NCBI RefSeq assembly: GCF_003260975.1
Contig: NZ_CP030041.1
Location: 1,776,001 to 1,840,000 of the forward strand
Direction: 5' to 3'
Source of the DNA: Echinicola strongylocentroti
GTDB lineage: Bacteria > Bacteroidota > Bacteroidia > Cytophagales > Cyclobacteriaceae
Length of the DNA: 64,000 bases
In this document: piece by piece, positions 26,776 to 36,239 of the stretch
Layout of the letters: the number at the start of each line of letters is the position of its first letter
How positions within the stretch are numbered: position 1 is the first letter of the stretch
Program-made: the position numbers and the translations under genes
Notes under the pieces: generated by a model
What the model was told of the DNA's origin: nothing
Seen by the model: the letters and a program-made list of their open reading frames with translations, nothing else
Database searches by the model: none

Positions 26776-27726
26776 ATGAAGCGAATATTACTTTTTACTT
26801 TTTCACTGTTTACCACGTTACATTGCTTTGGTTTTTGGGGATTTTATGCACACAAAAAGATCAATCGGCTAGCGGTTTTCTCCCTCCCATTGGAAATGAT
26901 CGGATTCTATAAGGAAAACATTGCCTCTATCACAGAAAACGCCGTCAACCCGGACAAAAGAAGGTACGCTGTAAAAGGGGAAGCTGAAAAACACTATATA
27001 GATGCAGATATCTATGGAGACAGTGCAATATACACATTGCCAAGGTACTGGGACGATGCTGTGGAGATGTTCGGGGAGGACAGCCTTAGAAAATACGGCA
27101 TAGCCCCTTGGAACGTTCATTTCGTGAAGACCAAACTCACGCAAGCCTTTAAAGATAAAAACACAACAGCAATTCTTCGCCTATCAGCTGACTTGGGCCA
27201 TTACATTGGTGACATCAATGTTCCTCTACACACCACCGTAAATTACAATGGACAGCTTACTGGCCAAGAGGGCATCCATGGGTTTTGGGAAAGTCGAATC
27301 CCTGAGCTTTTGGCAGAGGACTTTGACCTGTTCGTCGGTAAAGCAGAATACATCCCAAACACGCAAATAGCCGCTTGGGAAGCTGTCATACGGGCCCACG
27401 AAGCATTGGACAGTGTACTACTTTTTGAGGAGCAGCTTAGCCGTGAGTTTAGCGATGACAAAAAATACAGCTTTGAAGAACGGGGATCCATCAACACCAA
27501 AGTCTATTCGAGGCCCTTTACTATTGCGTACAACAGCTTGCTTGATGGACAGGTGGAGCGCCAGATGAAGCACTCAATAAAAATGATTGCTGATTTTTGG
27601 TATACGGCGTGGGTGGACGCCGGACAGCCTGAACTGACACCGCTACTAAACCAAAAGATCCCCGCAGATCCATGGAAAAAATCTCCTCCGGAAAACAACG
27701 TCAAGGCCCGAGACCATGGATTCTAG
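26776..27726 (+). CDS. Exported zinc-dependent phospholipase C-like protein
   Basis: 316 residues with a signal peptide (about 1-18). The mature N-terminus FWGFYAHKKIN places Trp21 and His26 as in the phospholipase C / S1-P1 nuclease superfamily, where the N-terminal Trp coordinates zinc. Further zinc ligands are likely in EKHYIDADIYG (His73, Asp76 or Asp78), DLGHYIGDINVPLHT (His142, Asp146, His152) and GIHGFWE (His168). This predicts a trinuclear-zinc phosphoesterase acting outside the cytoplasm; phospholipid and nucleic-acid substrates cannot be told apart here. It is monocistronic. Confidence 0.85.
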   Translation: MKRILLFTFSLFTTLHCFGFWGFYAHKKINRLAVFSLPLEMIGFYKENIASITENAVNPDKRRYAVKGEAEKHYIDADIYGDSAIYTLPRYWDDAVEMFGEDSLRKYGIAPWNVHFVKTKLTQAFKDKNTTAILRLSADLGHYIGDINVPLHTTVNYNGQLTGQEGIHGFWESRIPELLAEDFDLFVGKAEYIPNTQIAAWEAVIRAHEALDSVLLFEEQLSREFSDDKKYSFEERGSINTKVYSRPFTIAYNSLLDGQVERQMKHSIKMIADFWYTAWVDAGQPELTPLLNQKIPADPWKKSPPENNVKARDHGF

Positions 27727-27735
27727 CCCTTTCAC

Positions 27736-27779
27736 AAAAAAAAGGTACAAGCATCGCCTCCATGGCCCACACTTGTACC
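27736..27779 (-). terminator. Terminator of aminotransferase gene
   Basis: On the minus strand, GGTACAAG pairs with CTTGTACC across a loop of about 19 nt and is followed by T8. It may also slow the convergent phospholipase transcript. Confidence 0.75.
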
Positions 27780-27828
27780 CTTGCATCCCTACTTCGGATC
27801 CCATTTTTGGATCAATTGATTCCCATTC

Positions 27829-29139
27829 TCAAGCAGACTTCAGGTAAAAACGTATGCTATTGGCAATTCGGGTAAATGTATCCCTGAACTTATCTTCATC
27901 TTCTTCCAATAACGTCACCCGAAACCCTCTAAGGTTAGAACAAAACGAACTTACGGGCACCACACAGATCCCTTCAGATGCCAGGAGATTATACACAAAT
28001 CGTTTATCGTGTGGCATATCATCTTCATTGAGCCATTGCGCTAGGTATCCCTTTACGCGTACGTCATCCACTGGAAGGTACTGGCGCTCATTGAGCATGG
28101 ATTCATCAAAGACAATGGTGTTATAAAACGCTCCTTTGGTCTTATTGAACTTGATACCTGGAACATCCGAGAGCACCTCTTCCATAATCTGGCTCCTTTT
28201 GCCTATCCGGTCATTGGCGTTTTTCCGGTAGGGTATGTATTCGGGGTGGCTCATGATCTCCGGAATGGCCAACTGGGGCAGCATGGTGGAGCATACCTCG
28301 ATCATTTTGGCATTTTCCAATGTCGTGCAGAGCTTGTTAAACTCCTCCGAGCCATTTTTATTATAAAACTCCATCCATCCACATCGTGAACCTGGCCAAG
28401 GAAACTCTTTGGAAATTCCCTTCAGGGATATCCCCGGAAGGTCTCCAATAACTTCAGAAAGCGAAATGGCCTCATGACCGTTATACGTGATATTTTGATA
28501 AATCTCATCTGCAATCAACAGCAAGTTAAACTCCCTGGCAATGGCCACAAACCGCTCCAACACCTCTCTCGGGTACACCATTCCGGTAGGATTGTCAGGA
28601 TTGATGATCAAGAGGCCTACGATATTGGGGTTGTACTTCACCTTATTGTACAAGTCGTCCATGTCTGGATACCAACTGTTGTCAGGGTCCAACCTGTAGG
28701 TTATTGGAAAAGTATTGGCATGGGCTGCTTCAGCAGAACTATGAGTGGAATAAGCAGGAGAAGGGCCTATGATCCTGGCCGTGGGGATCAGAAACTGGTA
28801 CAGCTTGGCAATGGCATCACCAAGGCCATTGAAAAACAAAATATCCTCTGCGGAAATTTGTACCCCATCACGCTCATTGTTAAGCCCTGCAAGGTACTGT
28901 CTCGTCTTTAACATCCCTTTGGAGTCAGAATAACCATAGGTCTTATCATCACTGACAAGATCCTTTACGATATCCTTCATCCATGCCGGAATGGTATTGC
29001 TCTTTTGGATGGGGTCACCGATGTTTTCCCAAGTGACCTCAAAACCCAAACTTTCTATAACCTTTGCTTTCTTTACGATTCCCCTGATTTCATAATTCAG
29101 TTCATCCGCCCCTGGGGCCAGCAAAATCTGTCTGATCAT
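27829..29139 (-). CDS. Class I/II PLP-dependent aminotransferase
   Basis: 436 residues from MIRQILLAPGADELNY (ATG 29139); an alternative ATG at 29154 adds five residues. The fold-type I features are clear: INPDNPTG, the ADEIYQ motif, and the PLP Lys in SLKGISKEFPWPGSRCGW (Lys244 in this numbering). The family transfers amino groups between amino acids and 2-oxo acids, with aspartate, alanine or aromatic specificity unresolved. A TACCTTTG element lies about 40 nt upstream without a well-spaced TTG. Confidence 0.92.
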   Translation of the reverse strand: MIRQILLAPGADELNYEIRGIVKKAKVIESLGFEVTWENIGDPIQKSNTIPAWMKDIVKDLVSDDKTYGYSDSKGMLKTRQYLAGLNNERDGVQISAEDILFFNGLGDAIAKLYQFLIPTARIIGPSPAYSTHSSAEAAHANTFPITYRLDPDNSWYPDMDDLYNKVKYNPNIVGLLIINPDNPTGMVYPREVLERFVAIAREFNLLLIADEIYQNITYNGHEAISLSEVIGDLPGISLKGISKEFPWPGSRCGWMEFYNKNGSEEFNKLCTTLENAKMIEVCSTMLPQLAIPEIMSHPEYIPYRKNANDRIGKRSQIMEEVLSDVPGIKFNKTKGAFYNTIVFDESMLNERQYLPVDDVRVKGYLAQWLNEDDMPHDKRFVYNLLASEGICVVPVSSFCSNLRGFRVTLLEEDEDKFRDTFTRIANSIRFYLKSA

Positions 29140-29266
29140 AACTCTCCCAATCAATAATGCATTTTAAAATTTTCGCCAAAGGTAGGGAAAATTAACTCCC
29201 CTACCTTGCTGTTTCGACAATAATATTTGGTGTTTTAACCAATAAACAAACTATAACAAACAGCAA

Positions 29267-30946
29267 TTACTTTAACTTTTTGTATTTGATACGTTTTGGT
29301 TCTACATCACCAAGCCGTTTCTTTTTGTTTTCTTCGTAATCGGTAAAGTTACCTTCAAACCAATAAACTTGAGAATCTCCTTCAAACGCCAAGATATGCG
29401 TACAGATCCTATCCAAGAACCATCTGTCGTGGGAAATCACCACTGCACAGCCACCAAAATTCTCCAATGCTTCCTCCAGTGACCTCAGTGTATTGACATC
29501 CAGATCATTGGTAGGCTCATCGAGCAATAGCAGGTTGCCATTTTCCTTTAGCGTCATGGCCAAATGTACTCGGTTGCGCTCTCCTCCAGAAAGCACCCCT
29601 ACTTTTTTCTCCTGATCCGATCCAGAAAAATTAAACTTGCTCACATAAGCCCTGGCATTCATCTCTTTATTGCCCAGCTTGATATTTTCATTCCCTTCAG
29701 AAATCGTCTGGTAAACGCTTTTGCTGGCATCCAGCAGATCATGTTCTTGGTCCACATATGCCAATTGAACAGTTTCTCCTACCTCAAAGCTGCCGGCATC
29801 AGGTTTTTCATTTCCTGTAATCAGCTTAAACAAGGTCGACTTACCGGCACCGTTAGGTCCGATGATGCCGACGATCCCTCCTTGTGGAAGGGCAAATGTC
29901 AAATCTTCAAAGAGCAACTTGTCACCATAGGACTTCGACACACCATTCACCTCGATCACCTTCGACCCCAATCTCGGCCCTGGCGGGATATACAGCTCCA
30001 GTTTGGACTCACGTTCCCTGGCGTCCTCTCCCACTAGTTTTTCATATGCATTTAGTCGGGCTTTTCCTTTGGCTTGCTTCGCCTTGGGAGTCATTTTGAT
30101 CCATTCGAGCTCACGTTCTAATGTTTTCTGACGTTTGGATTCGGATTTTTCTTCTTGGGCTAGTCTCTTTTGCTTTTGGTCCAGCCAACTGCTATAGTTA
30201 CCTTTCCACGGGATCCCTTCACCTCTGTCCAGCTCAAGTATCCATCCGGCCACATTGTCCAAGAAATAACGATCGTGGGTCACGGCGATTACAGTACCCT
30301 TATATTGCTTTAAGTGCAGTTCTAACCAGTGCACCGATTCAGCATCCAAGTGGTTAGTAGGCTCATCCAACAGAAGCACGTCCGGTTCTTGAAGCAAGAG
30401 ACGACATAGGGCTACCCGGCGTTTTTCACCTCCAGAGAGGTTGCTCACAAGGGCATCACTCGGCGGAAGCCTCAGTGCATCCATGGCTTTATCAAGTACT
30501 ACATCCAACTCCCAAGCATTGGCCGCGTCCAGTTTTTCCTGTACCTCACCCTGCTTTTCAATTAATTTGTTCATCGCATCCGGATCTTCCATTACCGCCG
30601 GATCCATGAATTTTTCATTAATGGCCTCAAACTCTTGGAGCAATCCCACCGTTTCTGAAACGGCCTCTTCCACTACTTCTTTGACGGTTTTTTCTGGATC
30701 AAGCTGCGGCTCTTGCTCAAGCATACCAACAGAATACCCTGAGGACCAAGCCAATTCACCCTGATACTCCTTATCTATGCCTGCAATAATTTTCAAAAGA
30801 GAACTTTTACCGGAACCATTCAGACCTAAAACACCAATCTTGGCCCCATAAAAAAAAGATAGATAAATATCTTTCAACACCTTCTTCTGAGGAGGGTAGA
30901 TTTTGGACACCCCAGCCATTGAAAATATAATTTTCTCGTCACTCAT
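29267..30946 (-). CDS. ettA: Energy-dependent translational throttle protein EttA (ABC-F)
   Basis: 559 residues, the EttA length. Two ABC domains: Walker [10 protein letters not shown] (about 42) and GPNGAGKST (about 356), signatures LSGGEKRR and LSGGERNR, and Walker [12 protein letters not shown] and [11 protein letters not shown]. The inserted arm and P-site tRNA-interaction linker ([20 protein letters not shown] region) are present. EttA binds the ribosomal E site and controls entry into elongation according to ATP/ADP ratio. It is monocistronic. Confidence 0.96.
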   Translation of the reverse strand: MSDEKIIFSMAGVSKIYPPQKKVLKDIYLSFFYGAKIGVLGLNGSGKSSLLKIIAGIDKEYQGELAWSSGYSVGMLEQEPQLDPEKTVKEVVEEAVSETVGLLQEFEAINEKFMDPAVMEDPDAMNKLIEKQGEVQEKLDAANAWELDVVLDKAMDALRLPPSDALVSNLSGGEKRRVALCRLLLQEPDVLLLDEPTNHLDAESVHWLELHLKQYKGTVIAVTHDRYFLDNVAGWILELDRGEGIPWKGNYSSWLDQKQKRLAQEEKSESKRQKTLERELEWIKMTPKAKQAKGKARLNAYEKLVGEDARERESKLELYIPPGPRLGSKVIEVNGVSKSYGDKLLFEDLTFALPQGGIVGIIGPNGAGKSTLFKLITGNEKPDAGSFEVGETVQLAYVDQEHDLLDASKSVYQTISEGNENIKLGNKEMNARAYVSKFNFSGSDQEKKVGVLSGGERNRVHLAMTLKENGNLLLLDEPTNDLDVNTLRSLEEALENFGGCAVVISHDRWFLDRICTHILAFEGDSQVYWFEGNFTDYEENKKKRLGDVEPKRIKYKKLK

Positions 30947-31087
30947 GTTAATTTATTTTACCTTATGGTTATATTTATTAGGAACAAATATGGCAAATAA
31001 TCACCTTCTTTAGGATAAATGCATCTTAATTAATTAATTTGCAGAAAACAAGAATTAGCCAACTTACCACCAACCTATTAAATCGAG

Positions 31088-32371
31088 ATGGAGCATCCAT
31101 ACGGATACATAAAAGACGACAAAGTTTATTTAAAAGGTTTTTTGAATCAGGAGGACAGAGTGATTGGAGAGGTCAAGGAAAACGAAGCCTCTACGATCAA
31201 GTACTTTGAAGATCGGTTTGAACTAGCGAAGAAGAAAGTAGCAGACCTTAAGAAAGACATCGAAGAAAATCAAAACAAAGGGTCCTTTTTGATGAAGCTG
31301 GTTCACTTAAGGGAATCCTTGATGCAATATGATGCATTGGGGGATTTCGTTCCCCTGATTGATGAGCTTAACGAACGGGAAGAATACCTCAATGAAATCA
31401 TCCAAGCCAATCGCGAAAGGAACCTGGAGATCAAACGGGAACTGATCGAAGAGGCCCAAGTATTGATGAACGACACTGACTGGAAGGCCACGTCAGAAAA
31501 GTTCAGGGACCTCAAGCTTCGCTGGATCAAAACAGGCCCAGTATCTCCTGAGCTGAGGGATGAGATCGAAGGATCCTTTAAGGAGACTACCGACACTTTT
31601 TTTGAAAACCGGAAAAACTACTTTGAAGGACTGGCCCTACAGGCCGAAGAGAACATCAAAGTGTATGAATCCCTTGTGGAACAAGCCAGGGAAGCATTTA
31701 ACATGCAAGATGTAAAGCAAGCCTTCGAAATCAGTAAACGTATCCAAAAACAGTGGAAGGAGTCCGGAAAGGTACCTGCAGAAAAAAGGCAGCCGTTATG
31801 GGATGAGTTTTCGCGGTTAAACAACAAGATTTTTGGTCGCTTCAAGCGCACCATGCAAAACAAGCCTCGTCAGGGTGGGGGCGGGTACAATAGCCCTCCA
31901 TCTCGTTTGCGGCCATTTGAAGTAGTAAAAAAAATAGAAAAGCTGGCCGAATCCATGAGGGATCTTTCTCTGGGTGAAACCACACCGGAAAAAATCTCCA
32001 GAGCAAAAAGGCTACAGGCGGAATGGAAATCACTCCCTCCTAAAAAACCTAGGGAAGCACAACAATATTCAAGATTGTTCGTCTTCTTTACTGATATTGT
32101 TTTTGAAAAATCTTTCCTTCATAAGCTTGCAAGATCCAAATTTGATAACTACTATGAAATGGACGAGCAGGAACAACGGCAAGTTAAAATCAATATCATG
32201 AAAGACCTGATCTCCCGAGATGAGAAAGAACTGGAAACGGTAAAAGAAAACTCGGAAAATTTCCGGTCACATGAAAGTGATTTTGAAACCATGTTATATA
32301 GAAAAATAAGTGCGTATAAAAGGAAGCTAGATGTAAAAAATCATATTCTAAAGGAACTTTCAAACAAATAG
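31088..32371 (+). CDS. DUF349 repeat protein
   Basis: 427 residues, highly charged and helical. Repeated DUF349 units are visible by their spaced Trp and the W-K-x-x-G-x-V pattern (for example DWKATSEKFRDLKLRWIKTGPVSPEL and QWKESGKVPAEKRQPLWDEF, given as residues about 130-156 and 217-236), and a Gly-rich break near 264. DUF349 proteins are widespread in Bacteroidota and have been linked to translation or nucleic-acid handling, without an agreed function. It is divergent from ettA. Confidence 0.85.
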   Translation: MEHPYGYIKDDKVYLKGFLNQEDRVIGEVKENEASTIKYFEDRFELAKKKVADLKKDIEENQNKGSFLMKLVHLRESLMQYDALGDFVPLIDELNEREEYLNEIIQANRERNLEIKRELIEEAQVLMNDTDWKATSEKFRDLKLRWIKTGPVSPELRDEIEGSFKETTDTFFENRKNYFEGLALQAEENIKVYESLVEQAREAFNMQDVKQAFEISKRIQKQWKESGKVPAEKRQPLWDEFSRLNNKIFGRFKRTMQNKPRQGGGGYNSPPSRLRPFEVVKKIEKLAESMRDLSLGETTPEKISRAKRLQAEWKSLPPKKPREAQQYSRLFVFFTDIVFEKSFLHKLARSKFDNYYEMDEQEQRQVKINIMKDLISRDEKELETVKENSENFRSHESDFETMLYRKISAYKRKLDVKNHILKELSNK

Positions 32372-32403
32372 TAGGTTAAAGTTTTAAAAAATAAAAGATT
32401 TTA

Positions 32404-32411
32404 TATTTTTG
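32404..32411 (+). promoter_or_regulatory. -7 promoter element of DUF2795 gene
   Basis: TATTTTTG matches TAnnTTTG, 40 nt before the ATG at 32452. No TTG is seen at the usual distance upstream. Confidence 0.45.
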
Positions 32412-32451
32412 CTTCACCGTGTGCAGCGGAAAAACTTAAATTGTAGACATT

Positions 32452-32673
32452 ATGTATTGGACGTTAGAATTAGCATCTTACTTGGAAGATGCCCCATGGC
32501 CAGCTACTAAAGATGAATTGATTGACTACGCTATTCGTACGGGAACTCCTCTTGAAGTAGTAGAGAATCTTCAGGAACTTGAGGACGATGGCGAGCCGTA
32601 TGAAAATATCGAAGAAATCTGGCCTGATTATCCAACAAAAGACGACTTCTTCTTTAATGAAGATGAATATTAA
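32452..32673 (+). CDS. DUF2795-type small acidic protein
   Basis: 73 residues. The pattern MYWTLELASYLEDAPWPATK, then DELIDYAIRTGTPLEVVENL, is the conserved core of a small Bacteroidota family in the DUF2795 group. The C-terminus is very acidic (EEIWPDYPTKDDFFFNEDEY). The role is unknown; the strong conservation of this small family suggests a housekeeping function. It ends at a bidirectional terminator shared with the LytTR operon. Confidence 0.85.
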   Translation: MYWTLELASYLEDAPWPATKDELIDYAIRTGTPLEVVENLQELEDDGEPYENIEEIWPDYPTKDDFFFNEDEY

Positions 32674-32704
32674 AAAAAAGCCCTCCACAGGGCTTTTTCT
32701 TTTT
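32672..32704. terminator. Bidirectional intrinsic terminator
   Basis: AAAAAGCCCT and AGGGCTTTTT form a stem with a 4-nt loop, with A8 before and a T-rich tract after. It starts at the stop codon of the DUF2795 gene and reaches the stop of the LytTR gene. Confidence 0.9.
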
Positions 32705-33441
32705 CACACCCCTAGCACCGACTTCAGCTTTGTCATTCCACTTCGGCTTACAGGAATGGTATCACCTCTCCGCAAGCGAAGTACATTACCCTCTTTTTGA
32801 TAAGGCTCCACACTGGTGATTTCCGCAATATTGACCAGATATGAGCGGTGCACCCTTACAAACTTTCTCGGATCAAGCACTGACTCCAAAAACTTAAGCG
32901 TGCGGTTCTTCAAGTACTTTTTTCCTTTTATATGGATATTCACAAAGTCATCATTGGCTTCAAAAAACGCCACCTCATTCACGGGGATCACCTTGATCTC
33001 CCCTTTCTCTTTCAGTACAATCCTACTCGCAAACTCCTCTTGGATCATTTGTCCTTTAGAAGCAAGTAGCTGCTGGACAGACGCTCCGCTTTCCTGAAGA
33101 GAAAACTTCTTTATTGCGGCCTCAAAACGGGACTGGGAAAAAGGCTTGAGCAAATAATCTACGGCATGATTATCAAAAGCCTTAACCGCATACTCATCAA
33201 AAGCAGTACTGAAAATCACCGCTGGCGGATGCTCAAGCAGCTCCAACATTTCAAAACCATTGATACGGGGCATCTGAACATCCAAGAATATCAAATCAGG
33301 TTCGTACTGGTGGATTGCCTTCAACCCCTGAAAACCGTCTTGACAAATGGCTACTACTTTAAAATCCGGAAACCCCTCAAGGTACTCCTCTACAAGCTGT
33401 GCCGCCAATGGCTCATCGTCAATTATTATCGTTTTGATCAT
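32704..33441 (-). CDS. LytTR-family response regulator
   Basis: 245 residues. The receiver domain has IIDDEP (about 6-11), phospho-acceptor Asp54 (LIFLDVQMP) and Lys104 in LLKPF. The C-terminal LytTR DNA-binding domain (about 145-243) contains FVRVHRSYLVNIAEI. It is cotranscribed with the LytS-type kinase, whose 3' end overlaps its start by 23 nt, and with a LiaF-like protein. It probably controls envelope-stress genes. Confidence 0.95.
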   Translation of the reverse strand: MIKTIIIDDEPLAAQLVEEYLEGFPDFKVVAICQDGFQGLKAIHQYEPDLIFLDVQMPRINGFEMLELLEHPPAVIFSTAFDEYAVKAFDNHAVDYLLKPFSQSRFEAAIKKFSLQESGASVQQLLASKGQMIQEEFASRIVLKEKGEIKVIPVNEVAFFEANDDFVNIHIKGKKYLKNRTLKFLESVLDPRKFVRVHRSYLVNIAEITSVEPYQKEGNVLRLRRGDTIPVSRSGMTKLKSVLGV

Positions 33442-34474
33442 AGGTCAAAGGGATGCTTAGGTTTACTTCAAATAACTCGGGAGATTGCTTGACCTTAAGC
33501 AGGTCATGACGGCCAAACAACAAATACATTCTTCTTTTAACGGATTCCAGTCCAAATCCCTCCCCATTGGAGTTGACCGCTTCTGGATCATAGGGGTTAC
33601 TGATCATTATATTAAGAAAATTCCCTATTTTATTGACCAGGATTTTTATGCAGACCCTATCAGTCCGCCCATAAATACCGTGCTTAACGGCATTTTCCAA
33701 CAGCGGTTGTATCAAAAGCGATGGCAACATCAATTTTTCTGTTTCTTCTTCTACAAAGAAGTCCACTTCTAATCGATGCCCAAACCTCACCTTTTCTATT
33801 TCCAAAAAAAGCTGCAAACACTTCATCTCTTCCCGAACACCTACCCACTCCATGGGATCTTTCCGAATGGTCCCTCTCAAAAATTCCGACAATTGCAGTA
33901 TCATTTCACGGGCTTGTTCTGGCTTTCGTTTGACCAGGGCACTGACAGAATTCAGGCTATTGAACAAAAAATGGGGCTGGAGCTGCTGACGGAGATGGTA
34001 CATCTCAGCCTCCTTGGACAACTTATCCATCATTTCTGTTCTTCTCCTAGCTTCCAGCTGATCTTCCAGCTGTCCTCCAACAATCAAAAACCCCGTATAT
34101 GCCCCAAATAACATCAATACAAAAACTCCCCGAACATACCTTGATTCACGCAAAAAAGTCAAATACCCCCATTCCGACTCAAGCAGATGCTTTAACGCCA
34201 ATTCTCCCGCAAGTACTATCACCACTCCCAAAAGGAGGGGCAATCCTACCCATAACCAAGAATTGCCTTTTTGGGGCTTATAAAACCTGAAAATATTCTC
34301 GAGCAGCATCCCCCCTGCAAAAACCAACAACACATACACTAAGCTATCGACTACACTATCCCCCAACCTCACTCCGTAAGCTGTCAACAGGAAGCTATTT
34401 ACAGCCCCGAAACAAACAAGGACCAGCATGACCTTTAGCCAGCCATACGATGTTTTCAGCAGCCTGTTAACCAT
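33419..34474 (-). CDS. LytS-type sensor histidine kinase (His_kinase family)
   Basis: 351 residues. Four predicted membrane helices (about 12-32, 45-60, 74-92, 115-135) have no extra sensor domain. The kinase core has QLQPHFLFNSLNSV with the phosphorylated His168 and the N-box LIQPLLENAVKHGIYG. The ATPase domain is at the C-terminus. It pairs with the LytTR regulator (23-nt overlap) and follows the LiaF-like gene by 10 nt. The lack of a large sensor domain fits sensing through a partner in the membrane, such as the LiaF-like protein. Confidence 0.93.
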   Translation of the reverse strand: MVNRLLKTSYGWLKVMLVLVCFGAVNSFLLTAYGVRLGDSVVDSLVYVLLVFAGGMLLENIFRFYKPQKGNSWLWVGLPLLLGVVIVLAGELALKHLLESEWGYLTFLRESRYVRGVFVLMLFGAYTGFLIVGGQLEDQLEARRRTEMMDKLSKEAEMYHLRQQLQPHFLFNSLNSVSALVKRKPEQAREMILQLSEFLRGTIRKDPMEWVGVREEMKCLQLFLEIEKVRFGHRLEVDFFVEEETEKLMLPSLLIQPLLENAVKHGIYGRTDRVCIKILVNKIGNFLNIMISNPYDPEAVNSNGEGFGLESVKRRMYLLFGRHDLLKVKQSPELFEVNLSIPLTYDQNDNN

Positions 34475-34484
34475 CTAATCTACC

Positions 34485-35285
34485 TTAATACGATTTGATA
34501 TCCAGCCCCCCAAACAACACCGTTCCGGTGATGGTCAACACCTTGTTGGATTCCCCAGTTCCCTGTGGATACATCCGCTTGTCTTCTACTCCCGCAAAAA
34601 TATTGGTCACCCCCATCTTCAGGTCCCAATGGGGCGGCATGAGTAACTTCACCCCGCCAAAAGCCACCTCAACACTAAGTACGGCGTTTTCGGAGAGGTC
34701 TGCTTGGGTAAGGTCAATTTCAGTTCCGCCAAAAATGGCAGACACCTTTCCTCCTTTAAAGTTTTTGGACAATATCCTCTTCTGTATACCACAGAATAGC
34801 GCCTGGGAATTAACAACATCAGCCTGCTCGGAAGAGGTCGCTGCACCAGCTGCTGGGTCCTCTCCGGACATAAAAGGTTCTCCCTTCTCCTGTCCTTTGC
34901 TTGGCCCGTAAGGTGTTTTTGGCTCAGGAGGACACCATCTTCCAAAGTTCTCTAAGGCCTTCCTGTTTTTAGTGGCCAGTAAAAATAGCCCCAACAGAAT
35001 CAGCCCACCCGGCACCATGTATCTTTCCATCCCAAAAGGGATTTCCAGTTCGTTCTTTAAAAGAAAGAACCCTCCAAAAAGCAACATAAAAAAACCAAAT
35101 CCACTTTGGAAATTGTGTTTTGAAAGTGTAATAAGACCTACAGCCACAAAAATCATCGGCCAACTAAAAATCCATTCCGGAACGACTACGCCCAACTGTC
35201 GCACAAGCAAGAACAGCCCGACAGCCAATACTATCAATCCGGTAGTGGTCCTGCCACCATCTCCGCGTCCATATTTATTTTTCAT
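34485..35285 (-). CDS. LiaF-like membrane protein
   Basis: 266 residues. The N-terminal half has about four membrane helices (12-30, 35-52, 60-76, 88-104), and the C-terminal half is a beta-helix-like domain with repeats ending SAIFGGTEIDLTQADL, VAFGGVKLLMPPHWDL and VLFGGLDIKSY. This is the LiaF-like C-terminal ('cell wall-active antibiotics response') fold. In Firmicutes LiaF represses the LiaS kinase. Here it heads an operon with a LytS/LytTR pair, so an analogous inhibitor role is inferred. Confidence 0.85.
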   Translation of the reverse strand: MKNKYGRGDGGRTTTGLIVLAVGLFLLVRQLGVVVPEWIFSWPMIFVAVGLITLSKHNFQSGFGFFMLLFGGFFLLKNELEIPFGMERYMVPGGLILLGLFLLATKNRKALENFGRWCPPEPKTPYGPSKGQEKGEPFMSGEDPAAGAATSSEQADVVNSQALFCGIQKRILSKNFKGGKVSAIFGGTEIDLTQADLSENAVLSVEVAFGGVKLLMPPHWDLKMGVTNIFAGVEDKRMYPQGTGESNKVLTITGTVLFGGLDIKSY

Positions 35286-35432
35286 AGTGAAGGTAAATTA
35301 GTCCAAAATCCAATAATGCACTAAATCTACTTCAACTTAAAAAAATATCCACTAACATTTAGGTGGCAGACTATGAAAACTCGGTAAATGACCCGTTTTT
35401 AAAGGTAAACAGTGTCTCCACCATCGCAAAGG

Positions 35433-36116
35433 CTAATCCCCCTTTCTTCGATGGAGTAAAAATTGGGCATATTCCATATCTTCCGGGGTGGTAATCTTGA
35501 TGTTCTCATAATTACCAGCGATAAGATACACCTGCCTTCCCTGATGCTCAAAAACCGTAGCATCATCTGTAAAATGATGAAGCTCCGTCACGTCAAATGC
35601 CTGCTTGATCATTTTTAGATCAAATGTTTGCGGGGTTTGTACCAAACGGAAATATTGTCTTTCTTGATAAAAGGATTTGTTTTCATCGGTAAGTTTCCGA
35701 ATGGAGTCTTTTAGCGGGGTAACAGCAATGGCACTGCCATATTCTGCAGCTTTATCATAGCCCAAGCTTATCACCTCAGGAGAAACAAAAGGCCTGACAC
35801 CATCGTGAATGGCCACCAACCCATCTTTCCAGCTGATGCTATTGAGTCCATTTTTTACCGACTGGAAACGTGACATGCCCCCAGCCACCACCTCATGCGG
35901 AACGGTAAAACCAAACTGCTGGCATAGCTCCTGCCAAAAAGAAAAGTCCACTTCCGGAATCACCAAGACAAGCTTGATCGATGGATCCAACTGATAAAAA
36001 ACTTCCAAGGTCCACATCAACACTGGCTTTCCCCCTATCTCAAGATACTGTTTTGGTATCGGGGAGCCCATTCTGGCACCTCTCCCTCCTGCTACAATAA
36101 TGGCTGCTCTGTTCAT
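35433..36116 (-). CDS. ispD: 2-C-methyl-D-erythritol 4-phosphate cytidylyltransferase
   Basis: 227 residues. The nucleotide-binding N-terminus IIVAGGRGARMGSPIPKQYL, the IHDGVRPFVS motif (about 107-116) and the C-terminal TDDATVFE and ITTPEDMEYA all match IspD, which makes CDP-methylerythritol in the non-mevalonate isoprenoid pathway. It is transcribed alone. TACTTTTG (-7-like, minus strand 36147-36140) lies just upstream of the ATG. Confidence 0.96.
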   Translation of the reverse strand: MNRAAIIVAGGRGARMGSPIPKQYLEIGGKPVLMWTLEVFYQLDPSIKLVLVIPEVDFSFWQELCQQFGFTVPHEVVAGGMSRFQSVKNGLNSISWKDGLVAIHDGVRPFVSPEVISLGYDKAAEYGSAIAVTPLKDSIRKLTDENKSFYQERQYFRLVQTPQTFDLKMIKQAFDVTELHHFTDDATVFEHQGRQVYLIAGNYENIKITTPEDMEYAQFLLHRRKGD

Positions 36117-36206
36117 AAAACTCGTTTAGCTTTCGCCCGCAAAAGTAGTTAATAAAAAAAAGACACGTATAGACCACGTGTTAACGTTTGGTGAATTTTA
36201 TATCAA

Positions 36207-36239
36207 CAAAAAAGGCGCTTCGATGAGCGCCTTTTTTGT
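36207..36239 (-). terminator. Intrinsic terminator of queA
   Basis: AAAAAAGGCGCT and AGCGCCTTTTTT pair around a short TCGATG loop. It touches the queA stop codon. Confidence 0.9.
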
